Shown: positions 22,201 through 35,060, counted from the first letter of the stretch. The stretch is 64,000 nucleotides of DNA from Ashinkailepas kermadecensis (GCA_034440615.1 JAOTOM010004125.1:62001-126000), one strand, 5' to 3'. Made by a program: numbers and translations. Notes: generated by a model not told the origin, from the sequence alone.

Positions 22201-23286
22201 GCACCGGCACCTTGGCACCGAAGCGGAACCACCAGCCGAAGCGGCAAGCGGAAGGCGAAGGACAGTATGGTCTGCAAGGTGCCGACATTCTGTGTGGGGT
22301 GGCTCCCGCCTCAAGCGCCGTGTGGTGGTTACAGTGCGTCGGCGAACAGCACCGCCTCTGCGCCACAAGTCTCCGACCAGCGCCCAGATTCAGAGCAGAA
22401 CCGGACTGGTTCGACTAGGATTCCAGTCATGCTCTGCGTTTCGAGTTTATATTCGCACCCGATTCACGTGTCAGCTACACGGATCTGCATCCAGCCCTTC
22501 CAACTATTTCGCTCGTCTGATATTCCGCAACTCTGGACTTCCGGCCCCCATCAGTGCTTTTGTCGATTTGCTGAAAACACCGTTCACGTCGACCGGCATT
22601 TAAATGTACTTGAAATTTCCACGGCGGCGTTTGGGCACAGAAGACCACGGGATTCACATCGCATCTCTCTGTTGATTGCGTTGCTTGTTGTTAGCCGGCC
22701 GACGAAGGCAAAATGGCACCGACGACAGCAAATCGAGCGCGAAACACACCGAGAATAACAAGTGGATCCCGGTCTGAGCCGTGCGCGTGGCTCGAAGAGA
22801 ATTGCGCCGAGTGACAGTTGACTTAGTAAACGGAAACTCAAATACGGACTTGATACGCAATCAAGATGCCTTCGTAAGCCTAAGTTCAGGGCTAGCTCTC
22901 ACGAAGCCAAGAGATTCCAAGTCTATATTTTAAAGCTATATTTTCAGACTGAATAGAGAAAGTAACAAATTCACATTCGGAGGGAACCAACCCAGGTTGT
23001 CTAGACCCTCTCCCCAGATCCACCCGGGATCTGCAGCCATGCTTAAGTTGGCCATAGTGAGTGAGGATCGTATCTGCTGGGCTTCCACGAACGTCGAGCT
23101 GTCTTACGCCCATACACTGGAAGCTGGGTGTCATATTGCCCGGCCGGCGAGCATCTCCCAGCGCTATTTATTCTCCCACCTGATGATGCTCTCGGACCAT
23201 ATCGGTCGGCAGACGCTGTCTGAACTTATTCATTACACGCCGCTATTAAGTATCTGCTGTATGTTTGTGTGTGCAATCAAATGGTG
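22201..23286. other. No gene recognised
   Basis: GC-neutral unique-looking DNA. Short open frames on both strands without recognisable domains. Confidence 0.35.
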
Positions 23287-23299
23287 CCACTGCTCACAC

Positions 23300-23425
23300 G
23301 CGGTGCACGCGGTGCACGTGGTGCACGCGGTATACGGGGTGCACGCGGTGCACGCGGTACACGTGGTATACGGGGTGCACGCGGTGCACGCGGTACACGT
23401 GGTATACGGGGTGCACGCGGTGCAC
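23300..23425. repeat. 9-bp minisatellite of (GCGGTGCAC)-type with 36-bp higher order
   Basis: Units built from GGTGCACGC, GGTACACGT and GGTATACGG are arranged in a 36-bp super-unit repeated about three times. Every unit contains the palindrome GTGCAC, GTACAC or GTATAC. Confidence 0.9.
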
Positions 23426-23544
23426 ACTTCAGCCGCTGCGCTTGCCACTGAAGCCGCGCTCTCCAGGGGACGGCTAACTTGACGTGCTCGCTCCTGAACC
23501 GTGTCGGGAAACGGCTACAAACAGCACGGCAGTGCACTGACGAG

Positions 23545-24893
23545 TGCGGTGTCGTCACGCGTGCAGTGTCGTGGCGCGTGCGGTGTCGTGACGCGTGCCG
23601 TGTCGTGACGCGTGCCGTGTCGTGACGCGTGCGGTGTCGTGGCGTGTGCGGTGTCGTGACGGTGCAGTGTCGTGGCGCGTGTCGTGGTGCGGTGTCGTGG
23701 CGTGTGCGGTGTCGTGACGCGTGCGGTGTCGTGGCGCGGTGTCTGGCGCGGTGTCGTGGTGCGGTGTCGTGGCGTGTGCGGTGTCGGACGCGTGCGGTGT
23801 CGTGGCGCGGTGTATGGCGCGGTGTCGTGGTGCGGTGTCGTGGCGTGTGCGGTGTCGTGACGCGTGCGGTGTCGTGGCGCGGTGTCTGGCGCGGTGTCGT
23901 GGTGCGGTGTCGTGGCGTGTGCGGTGTCGTGACGCGTGCGGTGTCGTGGCGCGGTGTCATGGCGCGGTGTCGTGGTGCGGTGTCGTGGCGTGTGCGGTGT
24001 CGTGACGCGTGCGGTGTCGTGGCGCGGTGTCGTGGCGCGGTGTCGTGGTGCGGTGTCGTGGCGTGTGCGGTGTCGTGACGCGTGCGGTGTCGTGGCGCGG
24101 TGTCATGGCGCGGTGTCGTGGTGCGGTGTCGTGGCGTGTGCGGTGTCGTGACGCGTGCGGTGTCGTGGCGCGGTGTCATGGCGCGGTGTCGTGGTGCGGT
24201 GTCGTGGCGTGTGCGGTGTCGTGACGCGTGCGGTGTCGTGGCGCGGTGTTGGCGCGTGTCGTGGTGCGGTGTCGTGACGTGTGCGGTGTCGTGACGCGTG
24301 CGGTGTCGTGGCGCGGTGTATGGCGCGGTGTCGTGGTGCGGTGTCGTGGCGTGTGCGGTGTCGTGACGCGTGCGGTGTCGTGCGCGTGCCGTGTCGTGAC
24401 GCGTGCCGTGTCGTGACGCGTGCCGTGTCGTGACGCGTGCCGTGTCGTGACGCGTGCGGTGTCGTGACGCGTGCGGTGTCGTGACGCGTGCGGTGTCGTG
24501 ACGCGTGCGGTGTCGTGACGCGTGCGGTGTCGTGACGCGTGCGGTGTCGTGACGCGTGCGGTGTCGTGACGCGTGCGGTGTCGTGACGCGTGCGGTGTCG
24601 TGACGCGTGCGGTGTCGTGACGCGTGCGGTGTCGTGACGCGTGCGGTGTCGTGACGCGTGCCGTGTCGTGACGCGTGCCGTGTCGTGACGCGTGCGGTGT
24701 CGTGACGCGTGCCGTGTCGTGACGCGTGCGGTGTCGTGACGCGTGCGGTGTCGTGACGCGTGCCGTGTCGTGACGCGTGCGGTGTTGCGCGCTAACGTCG
24801 TGACGCGTGCGGTGTCGTGACGCGTGCGGTGTCGTGACGCGTGCCGTGTCGTTATGCGTGCCGTGTCGTGACGCGTGCCGTGTCGTGACGCGG
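23545..24893. repeat. 17-bp CpG-rich minisatellite with 73-bp higher-order units
   Basis: From about 24370 to 24890 the array is simple 17-bp units (GTGACGCGTGCGGTGTC with a G/C variant). From about 23640 to 24370 it is organised in 73-bp super-units mixing 17-bp and shorter TGGCGCGG-type units, seen as identical peptides recurring every 73 bp. GC and CpG content are extreme. Long Arg/His/Thr frames on the minus strand are artefacts of the repeat. Confidence 0.95.
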
Positions 24894-25099
24894 CCGACCG
24901 CAGTCGTCGCCGGCAGATGCCAACTGACCTGAATCGTGTGGGCGTCACGCGCGGTCCGGTCTGCCGCTCCGGAGCAGGCTGTGCGGTACGGCCGCCGTCC
25001 CCGCGTCGCACGTGCGTGATCGGCACGCGTGCGCCGCCACCACTGCGGCCCGCCGCCAGCGGCGGCCGAGCGCCCCGTCATCGATCGCCGGCCGGCCCG
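24894..25099. other. GC-rich unique stretch, no gene assigned
   Basis: GC-rich sequence between two repeats. No convincing reading frame. Confidence 0.3.
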
Positions 25100-25130
<31 letters not shown>

Positions 25131-25176
25131 ACCACCACCACCACCACCACCACCACCACCGCCGCCGCCGCCGCCA
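25100..25176. repeat. (GCC)n-(CAC)n-(GCC)n trinucleotide repeat
   Basis: GCC units, then about 13 CAC/ACC units, then GCC units again. It would encode Ala/His/Pro runs if translated, but no gene can be supported. Confidence 0.95.
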
Positions 25177-26650
25177 CCGTCACGGCACGAGCTCGTCCCC
25201 AGCAGGGTACAGCTGCTGACGCGGCCATCTCAGAGGTGGGATGCGCTGGCGATGCTGCCAGCCAGGGTTTCCCGGGGAGGCAGCTGCCGATTGGTGGGCG
25301 TGCAGCGTATGCCGAGGCCGTGACGGTGCGCATTATCGTGCGTGCCAATGTGTGAGGGGTGTGGGCATGTGTGGAGACGTGGGCAGTCCTGGGGTCGTAT
25401 CGCGCACCCACTCAGGTGTTGCATGGCTTGCTACTAGACTTCGGCAGCTGGACTTAGGCAACAGGAGGTCAATGTTCGACATTGATGAGGATCAACTGTC
25501 CGGAATTTCTGAGGAAACGTCAAGACTTGCCACCAATGGAGTGACCTACAGGCACCCCGGTATGCCAATTGCGGTATTCGGCAGGGACTCCGGTATGCCA
25601 ATTGCGGTGTTGGGCAGGCACTCCGGCATGCCAATTACGGTATGCGGTAGGTACCCGCGGTATGCCAATCACACCATCGACCAGTAACTAGGTATTAATC
25701 AGGTACGGTTTTTTTCTTCGTGTGGATGCAATCCTTTCGATTAATTCAGCTACTGTTCACATGATGAGTACTTCAAGCATAAGCGTTGCACACTGGGGTC
25801 AGACGAATCTCTCCAACCAGCAGCAAGAGCTGAATGGCGTGAAGCTAATCACATATATGTGAAAATGTGTTCATATATTGCATGCATATCAAATGTAGAA
25901 CTAAGTGGCCAGAGCTCCGTCCCATTGCATGAATGATGTTTTAGTGCGGCTACGTGTTCGACATCATGTTATTACTCCAAGTAGTTCACCACAAGCCAAA
26001 ACCATAAACACCCAGCAACCTGAATAACACCTCAAAGCTACGGAAATATACAATGCTTCGGAATGACGGCCAATTCAGTGTCAGGAGCACGCAAATTGAA
26101 GTTTGTAAACGGCAAAGCGGGGATTAAGATGCCACAGGAAGCTGAAGCGTAAGAAAATACAGTCACAGAAGTTGGTGAATTGCGTCGTCTTTTGGAGTAT
26201 TCATGGATGTTTTCGTGCAAACGGAAAATGGGCCAAAACAAACTAAGAACTGATGACCTGAATTACACACAAAATATTGTGTTCGACCCCCATCTGTAGC
26301 GAGCCCAAAAATAAGACAGGAGCACCAGAAAATGACGAAGGTGCAACAATTGTGAGGTGCTCCCAGTGAGCAGAAGCTAAGCATGACCGAGCTGTCATCC
26401 ACTGGGGTGGCAGATCAGCATGAACAGAATCACTTACAATGATGACACTTGACTGCAATATCGTGAGACTTGGGGGGGGGAGCGACCAGAGCATGACAAG
26501 AAACGTACATATGTAATCCCTTGTACTCTCAGATAGCTACTGCGTGCCTACCCACCCAACGTCTTTTGTACCTCACGAATATAGGAGAAGCCATGGACCA
26601 TCGTGTTATGGTGTTATGTCGTTTATCGTGTATCACTATATGCTATATGT
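25177..26650. other. No gene recognised; short 33-bp repeat at 25559-25672
   Basis: At about 25559-25672 three to four copies of a 33-bp unit (GGTATGCCAATTGCGGTAT-type) follow each other. The rest is unique-looking with no supportable gene. Confidence 0.5.
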
Positions 26651-26942
<292 letters not shown>

Positions 26943-27204
26943 ACCATATCGTATCGTGTATCGTGTTATCGTTGGACCGAAGTTAATACTCTGTCAGTGA
27001 CGGCAAAGGGAGTGAGTGCCTTCTCTACGAGACCAGTCGCACCATCCCTAACCGGTGAACGGCTACATGCCCGGTTGCACCAGGCTGAGGAATGTGGCGA
27101 GCATGCCACACGCAGTGGTCGGCACTTCAGGAAGTACGCGGTGCCAGTCGGAAGGCTTACCGACGCCAGCTTAGCAGTGAATCTCAAACAGTAGGCACAG
27201 CTTT
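26943..27204. other. No gene recognised
   Basis: Short unique stretch between repeats; nothing supportable. Confidence 0.35.
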
Positions 27205-27383
27205 GCGAGACTTGGCCGCGAGACTTGGCCGCGAGACTTGGCCGCGAGACTTGGCCGCGAGACTTGGCCGCGAGACTTGGCCGCGAGACTTGGCCGCGAG
27301 ACTTGGCCGCGAGACTTGGCCGCGAGACTTGGCCGCGAGACTTGGCCGCGAGACTTGGCCGCGAGACTTGGCCGCGAGACTTG
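27205..27383. repeat. 13-bp minisatellite, about 14 copies
   Basis: Units GCGAGACTTGGCC repeat with no visible differences. Three units make 39 bp, so all forward frames read the same 13-residue peptide (AARLGRETWPRDL), an artefact. Confidence 0.97.
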
Positions 27384-28440
27384 CGATACAGTGGTGGAGA
27401 CTATGCTGCGCATTGCTGGATCAAAGCATAACACCGGAATTGGCGTGCCTTCTATTTCACACGGGCACCTGCGCATGCTGCTACATCAGCTACAATTGCT
27501 GCACCGGGGGATCTACTGATAGCCAACACACAATTGCTCCCCTCCACTTCTAACATCTTGGAAAATTGTACAGAACAGCAACTTTCTCGAAATATCTGTG
27601 CCTTTTAAGCCGACCAATTCGCCTAAATCAGAGCAGCGAGATCTATGAACACTCAAGCTGTTTTCGCAAGTTGAAGTATCTTTTCAAAAGTTGTCCCCTC
27701 CCAAATCATCTTTGCTCTTCCAAACTTGAAATTCTGGATCTGAATTTCAAAGGGCGCGGCGTATGTTGCATTCATTTTGGGACCTCCAATGTGCACGAAC
27801 ACTTGAATTTACACGACATTCACACCGCCAGAAGATGCAGGCAGCCATGCAAGGGTGCACCAATAGAAGCGACATATGGAACGCACACAGGTGTGAGAAG
27901 ACATGTTGAAAAGTCGCGCCAATTAAATTAAAAGGATTAAGCATGTGTGATCTGGGACTAGGGCTTCATCTCGTTCCACCGCTAAGGCGGCGACAGTTGA
28001 CCATGACTGCTTTCAAGAAGGCCGATTAGCATGAAGGTGTATTATATCTTACTCGATGGGACACCCATGCGTCGACCCTTCTGACATCGCTGCTGACAAG
28101 ATCCTGACGGGCAGTCGTGTTTGATATTGATGTATATCTGGAAAACGTATTTCTGATTTCAGGGATGTTTGTATCCGAATTTACACCAAGCGTAAAGCAA
28201 CCCTTTTAAACACTCTTTCCTTCATCGAGGAAACGGTCATCGTGTAACATTGCTTCTTCTTTAAAGGTCCTCGCCAGAGCACGAAGGGATTCATATATAC
28301 CATATTTATCATAATCCTTATCTTGCTATGTATCGATGAAACATAATTTGAAACATAATTGCAATCATGTCACACTTAGGCGATGGATTAACACATTTCA
28401 TGCCCTGTCATGCTTCAAACAAGTCACTTAACAGCATATA
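27384..28440. other. No gene recognised
   Basis: Unique-looking, AT-leaning DNA. No supportable feature. Confidence 0.35.
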
Positions 28441-28442
28441 AT

Positions 28443-28577
28443 TGATGTCAACATGTGCAATGCAATGTGCAATTGTGTCAACATGTGCAATGCAATGTGA
28501 AATTGTGTCAACATGTGCAATGCAATGTGCAATTGTGTCAACATGTGCAATGCAATGTGAAATTGTGACAACATGTG
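28443..28577. repeat. 30-bp repeat with alternating 60-bp pattern, about 4.5 copies
   Basis: Units GTGTCAACATGTGCAATGCA plus ATGTGCAATT or ATGTGAAATT alternate, giving a 60-bp higher order. It is open on both strands because 30 is a multiple of 3. Confidence 0.95.
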
Positions 28578-28891
28578 CGATGCTCAACGCAGCGCACATT
28601 TCCCAGCGCATCCAACTTCACACGTTCGTGCAAGAGCGGAACGTTTCCAAAATGAATAGGGGGGATATTTGTTATACCATTTTTCCAGTCAATGCCCATT
28701 GGTTTCATGCTAAGCCTCAGTAACATTGGTGGGCGGGTAGTGTCCCCCAAAAGCGTGGAAAGTTCCACCCCTGCTTATGTGCTATATCCAGGTGTGCCAT
28801 TTACGAAAACGATTGGGTTGTCGAAAAACGAAAACGAAAGAGTTCATGACACTCATTTTTTTTCTCTTTTTTATTATTATTTTTAAATTCC

Positions 28892-28911
28892 CCTACCTAT
28901 TAATAGGTAGG
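28892..28911. repeat. Perfect 20-bp palindrome
   Basis: CCTACCTATTAATAGGTAGG is its own reverse complement. It follows a T-rich stretch at 28856-28885. No gene abuts it. Confidence 0.7.
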
Positions 28912-29194
28912 CAGGAGTGCCCTTCCATACCCGTGCGACCTAATTACGTTAAATTCCAGGGATGAGAAGTAGGTCATGGTAAGCAAGTCAAGTTAGGTCA
29001 CACCACTCCTTGAATACACATTTCAGATGAATTAGTGTGCTGGAAGGTGTTGGCTGCGCTGCTCTGTGAAGAGCATGTTAAGCGAGGGTGCGTTATTCAT
29101 TTTGTCTCTGAATCTCGATTTCGATAAATGTGCAACCAAGGTCGGCAGAGACGTACTGGAAATCCGTACTTTGAGGCCAGATGATTGATATGCG

Positions 29195-29399
29195 CAGTGG
29201 CACAGCTAGGATTTTGCTAAGAGTGGCCGACACCTACCAACAAATGTAACGAGATGCATAAAGGTTCCAGCGCGCGAAACGCGCCGATAATGTATAGCTT
29301 TGTGTGGTGAACATGTCAAAATGTCTTGTTTCATTTAATGTATGTTCGGGTGCTAAGGGGGCGGGGGCGAGGCCCCGGCCCCCATTGGCTACGGCTCTG
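29195..29399. mobile_element. 205-bp hAT-type MITE
   Basis: The left end CAGTGGCACAGCTAGG and the right end (reverse complement) CAGAGCCGTAGCCA match at most positions and have the CAGxGxCxxAGCxA form common to hAT termini. Flanks are GATATGCG (29187-29194) and AATATGCG (29400-29407), 7 of 8 identical, the duplication size of hAT. No coding capacity. Confidence 0.8.
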
Positions 29400-29407
29400 A
29401 ATATGCG

Positions 29408-31719
29408 CATTGCAGGCACTGCAGCATCTGCGTGGTTAGGCTGTACCGCTATACTTAGCCCCACAGCGGCACAGCATTGCGAATCGGCGTCACCACAGGC
29501 GGCGAGGCTCGCTTCGCGGCGGCCCGCCAGGACCGTATCTGAAGAGTTTTGTCTGCTGAAGAGGGCAGAAGCAGTGAGAGAGGGAGCTGGAAAAATATGG
29601 GGTTTTAGTTGGGTCTGAGCAGCGTCTAAATCAAGCTGCCTACTTTCCACTGAGAACCTTTCATATTTGTTTTGTTCCCATACCTGCAACCGAACTTCAC
29701 CGTGATTCTACAATCTGCGTACATCGTGCACGGGAAATAAAACCGAAATAACCTGTTTAGTTTGGATATTTTAGCAAGTTTACAAAATGTGCAAAACCAT
29801 GGTAATGCACTGGAATGAAAAGCACAAGGCGGACGGAAAACTCAAAACTTAACAATATGATGACTTACGCATATTCACGGAAGGGCATGCATACTCGCTA
29901 ACGATATATTTTATGTTTTGGAAGTTTTCCGAGGACATTATGGTGCCTACAGTACTGACCAAGGCTTTCGGGTCTCTTTTGCCGTGTGAAGACCCAGAAC
30001 CGCCCCTGATTATTAGCGTTGCTGAAGCATGCAATTAAGCTACAGCGATGGAACCAGATACAGATACGGTGCAAACTTATATTACAGCAATCCACAATGA
30101 GCGTGCGGCTATTACTGCCTGTCGTCCACTAATAAAATACATGGTGACGACCGTCATTGCAAACATGCACACCAATGACCACTCCCCAAAACACAACATA
30201 ATACCAGAGCGGAACGTGGATCGGTGCGCCTCCCGACACCCGGCTCCCGGCACAGGCACCGCCAGAGGCAGCCGGCAAGCACGATGACCGCAGCTCTGGC
30301 AGCTACTGCAGCCCGGGCGGTAGCCGGATATGCACGGTCAGCACCAGACAGTTGAATCGCCCACTGTCCATCTACAACCCACAAGCGGACTAGCGGGTTA
30401 GCTACAAATACCTGCCGTCATTTGACACAAGGCCAATGTGGGCACAACGATGATTTTTACTTACCCAGCTTTGCATCTAAACTGATGACCTACATAGGTC
30501 ATCAAATCTGGAGGTCACTCGGCGGAGTGCGGACAATCAGGTTTGCGCTACAAATGGCATCGGTTATACTCCTCGATGCGTTTGCTAAGCCTGTGCGCTT
30601 CATACGGCATTAATACCCTGGAGTCTGAGGAGGAACGAGGGAGCTGGAGATGAACAGAGGAGTCAGGGAACGACTGGGCGAAACTGGGCAGGAACTGAAG
30701 CGTCTACAGAGGAACTGGGTGGTCATTTGGATGGAGGAGACTGCAGATTGTGTGAAGAGACTGAGCAATGTGTTGATGTGGTGTGAGGGCAGTATCTCGT
30801 AGACAATGGGTGTTATCCTTGCTACGGTAGTCCAGTATCGGTCCAGAATAACTTTAGTGTCTTTGCACACTGGTGAACATCGTACATGCATTGGTCGGTC
30901 GGTCGACTTGGAAAGGCCGAAGTGGAATCCAGTAAAGTATATTTGATTCGGAAAACCTTCATTTGCGCTCAATCCCTCGAATGTGAATCGAACTAACAAG
31001 AGGTGATTAGGATAGCAAGCGTTGATTGGTTGCCAAGTTGACGTCACTCGGCTGGGGTTTATGGGTTAAAATGACACAAAGTGGGTTAAATTGACACAAA
31101 ACCGAGGCTAGAAGCATGCCACAACACAAAGCACAACAACGCAACCTGAAAAAGATCCGGACGGTAAGTAGGCAGGAACAATTTTGGTATGCCGGTGATG
31201 GTGTCAACATTGCCGATTTATGCTAACGAATGGAGTTTAACAAATTAATGAATGGGCTGGATAATGGGGAAACAGATTCAAACTCCATTTTATCTAGTTT
31301 GCTAGTTTACACTGCTCTCTTGGATATTTTCTCTGCATGTTTCGGACCTTAGCCACGAGCAAGATTCTCCCTGGCAGTCAATAACGGCCATTTCGGCACA
31401 TTTCTGGCAAAATAAGAACAGCACAGCGACAAGATGGTAGATAACACCACGTCAAGTGCCTGCACCAGCGGCTTACCGACCTCGTGGCTCCCATTTATCC
31501 AGCCACACCCGTCCAGACGCAACTACGTTACCCAGACGCCAGGACCGAGTGATCCGAGCATCAGACGGACGTAATTCGGATACCCAGGCGGACGCCTGGT
31601 TCTTGTCCGAGGCCTGTGACTGTTACTGTGATGGATGCACTGGATTAGCCGGCGCTGGAGGTCGCAGCACACGACCTTCCACTGCGTATCGATCGCTGAT
31701 TGGTATCACACTAAGCAGA
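29408..31719. other. No gene recognised
   Basis: Unique-looking DNA. Includes a short duplication around 31062-31098 (TGGGTTAAAATGACACAAA twice with one change). A 50-codon plus frame beginning ATG at 30651 has helix-like composition but no recognised family. Confidence 0.35.
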
Positions 31720-31765
31720 CCAGCAGACCAGCACTGAGCAGACCAGCACTGAGCAGACCAGCGTC
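31720..31765. repeat. Short tandem repeat of GAGCAGACCAGCACT type
   Basis: Two to three copies of a 17-bp unit. Confidence 0.7.
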
Positions 31766-32189
31766 CGTTCGGCGTCATCGTATCGCTTCTGGCTGCACTC
31801 AGGCAGCTCTTAGAGAGCTGCAGCTAGGAGGCTCCCGGCCTGTCCATGCACACAATGAAGAGGATGAACGTCTGTGATGCGTCACTGTGTGGGTTTCTCT
31901 TCAGTTGATATGCAAGCCGCACACAAATTCGCATAAATTCAGCGCGAACTTACTGAGGTGGACGGGAGCAGGCACTACACTTGCAATTATGTCACAAGCA
32001 GGCGATATGGATCTAAAGTCTGCAGTGGTGACTTGGCACGCCATCAGTGGCACCAGACTGGCAGCAGCCGCTCGATGAAGCCGTATCTTTTCGGCGTGCT
32101 GCGCACAAAACGTGTCCGCTCCTGGAACTGTCTGATTGGACGCACTGATCATTTCCGGGCCGATCGCTGGGCTGCTGTAATTCCGCCGG

Positions 32190-32790
32190 AGGGAACCGAG
32201 CGTGACCCGCCGGCACCGCCGGGTCAAACCGCCTGCGGGCACGGGGACCACCTCTGCACGGTCACGGAACCGCTCGTGACCCGCCGGCATTGTACCGCCT
32301 CGGGGGGGTCAGGCTCGGCCTGCGGGCACGGGGACCACCTCTGCTTGGTCACGGAACCGCTCGTGACCCGCCGAGTTGGGTCCGGCCGATAGTCGCTTGT
32401 CAGCTTCCGAGGTGTACCGACACGCCTGTCGGTGGCTCCGGCACCGTTGGGTCAGGCCGCCAGTCAGCTGCACCTTGGGTAGTCGCACACGCACACACCC
32501 ACTTCGTACAGTGGCGCTTAATCTGCACGGTGGCACTGGATCTGCTCCGTCCACTGGACACTTTTATCACGGAACCGCTCGTGACCCGCCGGCACCGTTG
32601 GGTCAGGCCGCCTGCGGGCACGGGGACCACCTCTGCACGGTCACGGAACCGCTCGTGACCCGCCGGCACCGTTGGGTCAGGCCGCCTGCGGGCACGGGGA
32701 CCACCTCTGCTTGGAACCAGCACCGTTGGGTCAGGGACCGTTGGGTCAGGCCGCCTGCGGGCACGGGGACCACTTGCACGGTCACGGAAC
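32190..32790. repeat. 74-bp GC-rich minisatellite, about 6 full or partial copies
   Basis: Units contain CGGAACCGCTCGTGACCCGC, CACCG(T)TGGGTCAGGCCG and GGCACGGGGACCACCTCTGC. Copies lie at about 32190-32270, 32270-32345, 32345-32395 and 32570-32790, with a non-repeat interruption at about 32400-32565. Confidence 0.88.
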
Positions 32791-32857
32791 TAAAGTGACC
32801 CCTGGAAAGGCTGATGGTGGACCACCTCTGCTTGGTAGGCCGTGGGTGCTGCGGGCC

Positions 32858-33040
32858 CGGGGACCCCCCCTCTCCGTCCCCCCCCCCTTCCCCCCCCCCG
32901 GGTTTCCCCGCCCCCCCCCCGTTGCGCCCCCCCCCCCCCCCCCTTCTTTTTCCCCCCCCCCCCCCCCCCCCCCCCCCCCCGTGGGTTTTGTCCCCGGCGG
33001 GGCCCCGCCCCCTCCCTCCTCCCCCCCAAAAAAAGAAAAA
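32858..33040. other. Homopolymer-rich stretch, probable sequence error
   Basis: Runs of C up to about 34 bases alternate with short T or G runs and a run of A. It interrupts what looks like a further minisatellite unit ending near 32858. Such texture is typical of low-quality base calls rather than real DNA. Confidence 0.65.
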
Positions 33041-33939
33041 ATTAAAATTGTTAAAAAAATAGCAATAATTGTCACATGGTGTAATACATAGCCAGTTTGT
33101 AAATATTTTTGACGTATCCTTGGTCAATTCTGGAGTACGTTCATTGCATGTCTCCAATTCATTTTTTCAAATGTTGATTCTGTTGTTGATTCAGTGAAGT
33201 GGTTTCTTAGAACTACTTGAAGGTCGTTCAAAGAAAGGAACTGGATTCCCCAAAGGGAAACGACAATAAGATCGCTTTAAAATTGGCAGTGCAGCAGCGA
33301 ATCGTAACGTAAGGAAAACGGGATCAGAGAAGTCACCTGGCATTCCTCCAGCGGTAAAGGTATGCTCCAGGCGGTATTCCTAGCAACAGAGTTATAGAAA
33401 CACATCTTGAAGTGTTTATAGTAGATCCTTTCATTGCCTTTCACTTGATTAAAATTACGGCAGTTGAAAAGTCACCCAGACTTTAGGCTTATATGCTACA
33501 CTGAAATTATAAAATGCTTCCTGGAATTATGTCTGTATTTGTTCCATGTCGCCCCGCAGGTCTGGAAGCAGAATGTTTCGACACCATTCGACAAGAAATA
33601 AATTAGCATCGAACTCAACATTTTTTCCGCACAATTTCAGAAGACCTCATTAGTTATTTTGGCCTCCTGAGACGTCACTAATGAGAAAGCAGTTCCACTC
33701 TATATGCACGAAAGAAATGCGAGGCATGAAAAGATGAAAGAATGATGAAAGGAGTATTCAACGCCAAGGCACTTACATACAATGGCTTGGTGCGACACAT
33801 CCTGGTACCTATGCTTCTTATGGAGGTATATTCCAGACTGAATAGACTGAATAACCGAATATCCAGGAAGTCAGTGCTGATAGGTGACTGCTGATCGGAT
33901 GCAGGCTGACAACCGCTAGCGGCTGGACCCTGACCCTGC
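33041..33939. other. No gene recognised
   Basis: AT-rich unique-looking DNA with no supportable feature. Confidence 0.35.
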
Positions 33940-34240
33940 GTCAATGGCAGGTGACCACTGATCTGGTGCAGGAGACCATGCCACTGGCGACTGGCCCCTC
34001 ATCTGATGCAGGAGACCGTGCCACTAGTGAATGGCCCCTCGCAGGAGACCGTGCCACCGGCGGCTGACCCTGACCCTGCGTCAATGGCAGGTGACCCCTG
34101 ATCTGACACAGGAGACCGTGCCACTAGCGACTAACCCCTGATCTGATACAGGAGACAGCGCACCTGGTGGCTGACCCTGACCCTGCGTCAATGACAGGTG
34201 ACCCCTGATCTGCTACAGGATACCGCGCCACTGGCGGCCC
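33940..34240. repeat. Degenerate minisatellite of about 50-60 bp units
   Basis: Recurrent blocks CCCCTGATCTGA(T/C)ACAGGAGAC, CGTGCCACT(A/G)G and CCCTGACCCTGCGTCAATGGCA appear about five times in variable order and spacing. Confidence 0.8.
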
Positions 34241-34340
34241 ATTGGCAGGTGGAGATCGACCTGGCCACGATCCCAGTCACGCTACTGCGGCAGACCAGAT
34301 TGACATTATTAGCACCTGGTCCACCTGCGTCGGCCTGTGT

Positions 34341-34820
34341 CTCCATCGTTATCTGACGCTCCATCGCTATCTGGCACTCCATCGCTATCTGGCACTCCAT
34401 CGCTATCTGGCACTCCATCGCTATCTGGCGCTCCATCGCTATCTGGCACTCCATCGCTATCTGACGCTCCATCGCTATCTGGCACTCCATCGTTATCTGG
34501 CACTCCATCGTTATCTGGCACTCCATCGCTATCTGGCACTCCATCGTTATCTGGCACTCCATCGCTATCTGACGCTCCATCGCTATCTGGCACTCCATCG
34601 CTATCTGACGCTCCATCGCTATCTGGCACTCCATCGCTATCTGACGCTCCATCGCTATCTGGCACTCCATCGCTATCTGACGCTCCATCGCTATCTGGCA
34701 CTCCATCGCTATCTGGCACTCCATCGCTATCTGACGCTCCATCGCTATCTGGCACTCCATCGCTATCTGGCACTCCATCGCTATCTGACGCTCCATCGCT
34801 ATCTGGCACTCCATCGTTGT
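34341..34820. repeat. 18-bp minisatellite, about 27 copies
   Basis: Units CTCCATCGCTATCTGGCA with a TGACG/TGGCA variant and an occasional GTTATC. A period of 6 codons leaves long frames open on both strands (LHRYLA, SGTPSL, IAMECQ peptides), none of which is a supportable gene. Confidence 0.97.
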
Positions 34821-35060
34821 CTACTTCCGGTAGACGATGCACGGCACGACACACCCGCACCATCCCAGCGGCGTACAGTGCACTCGACACCCGTACCACC
34901 TCGGGAGGACGCGGGTTACGTCGCCGAGGACCAGGCCTGGCTAAATGGCAATGCAGTCGATGCGCCGTGAAGCCCAAAGGACCAGGCCTGGCACAGGGCT
35001 GACGATGCTGCTCGGCAGGACCGGCGGGGATATATTTCAGAGGACCAATGGCCGGCGGTG
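34821..35060. other. No gene recognised
   Basis: GC-rich flank of the 18-bp array. Open frames continue out of the repeat but have no recognised domain. Confidence 0.3.

Noticed and set aside
23300..24893. CRISPR-like array
   Set aside because: Repeats are contiguous with no unique spacers and the context is eukaryotic; it is a minisatellite.
24103..25411. Arg/His/Thr-rich frames of 307 and 411 residues
   Set aside because: They arise from the 17-bp minisatellite (51 bp = 17 codons) and run on into a trinucleotide repeat.
34188..35002. Repeat proteins such as MECQIA..., SGTPSL... and LHRYLA...
   Set aside because: These are translations of an 18-bp tandem repeat open in several frames on both strands at once.
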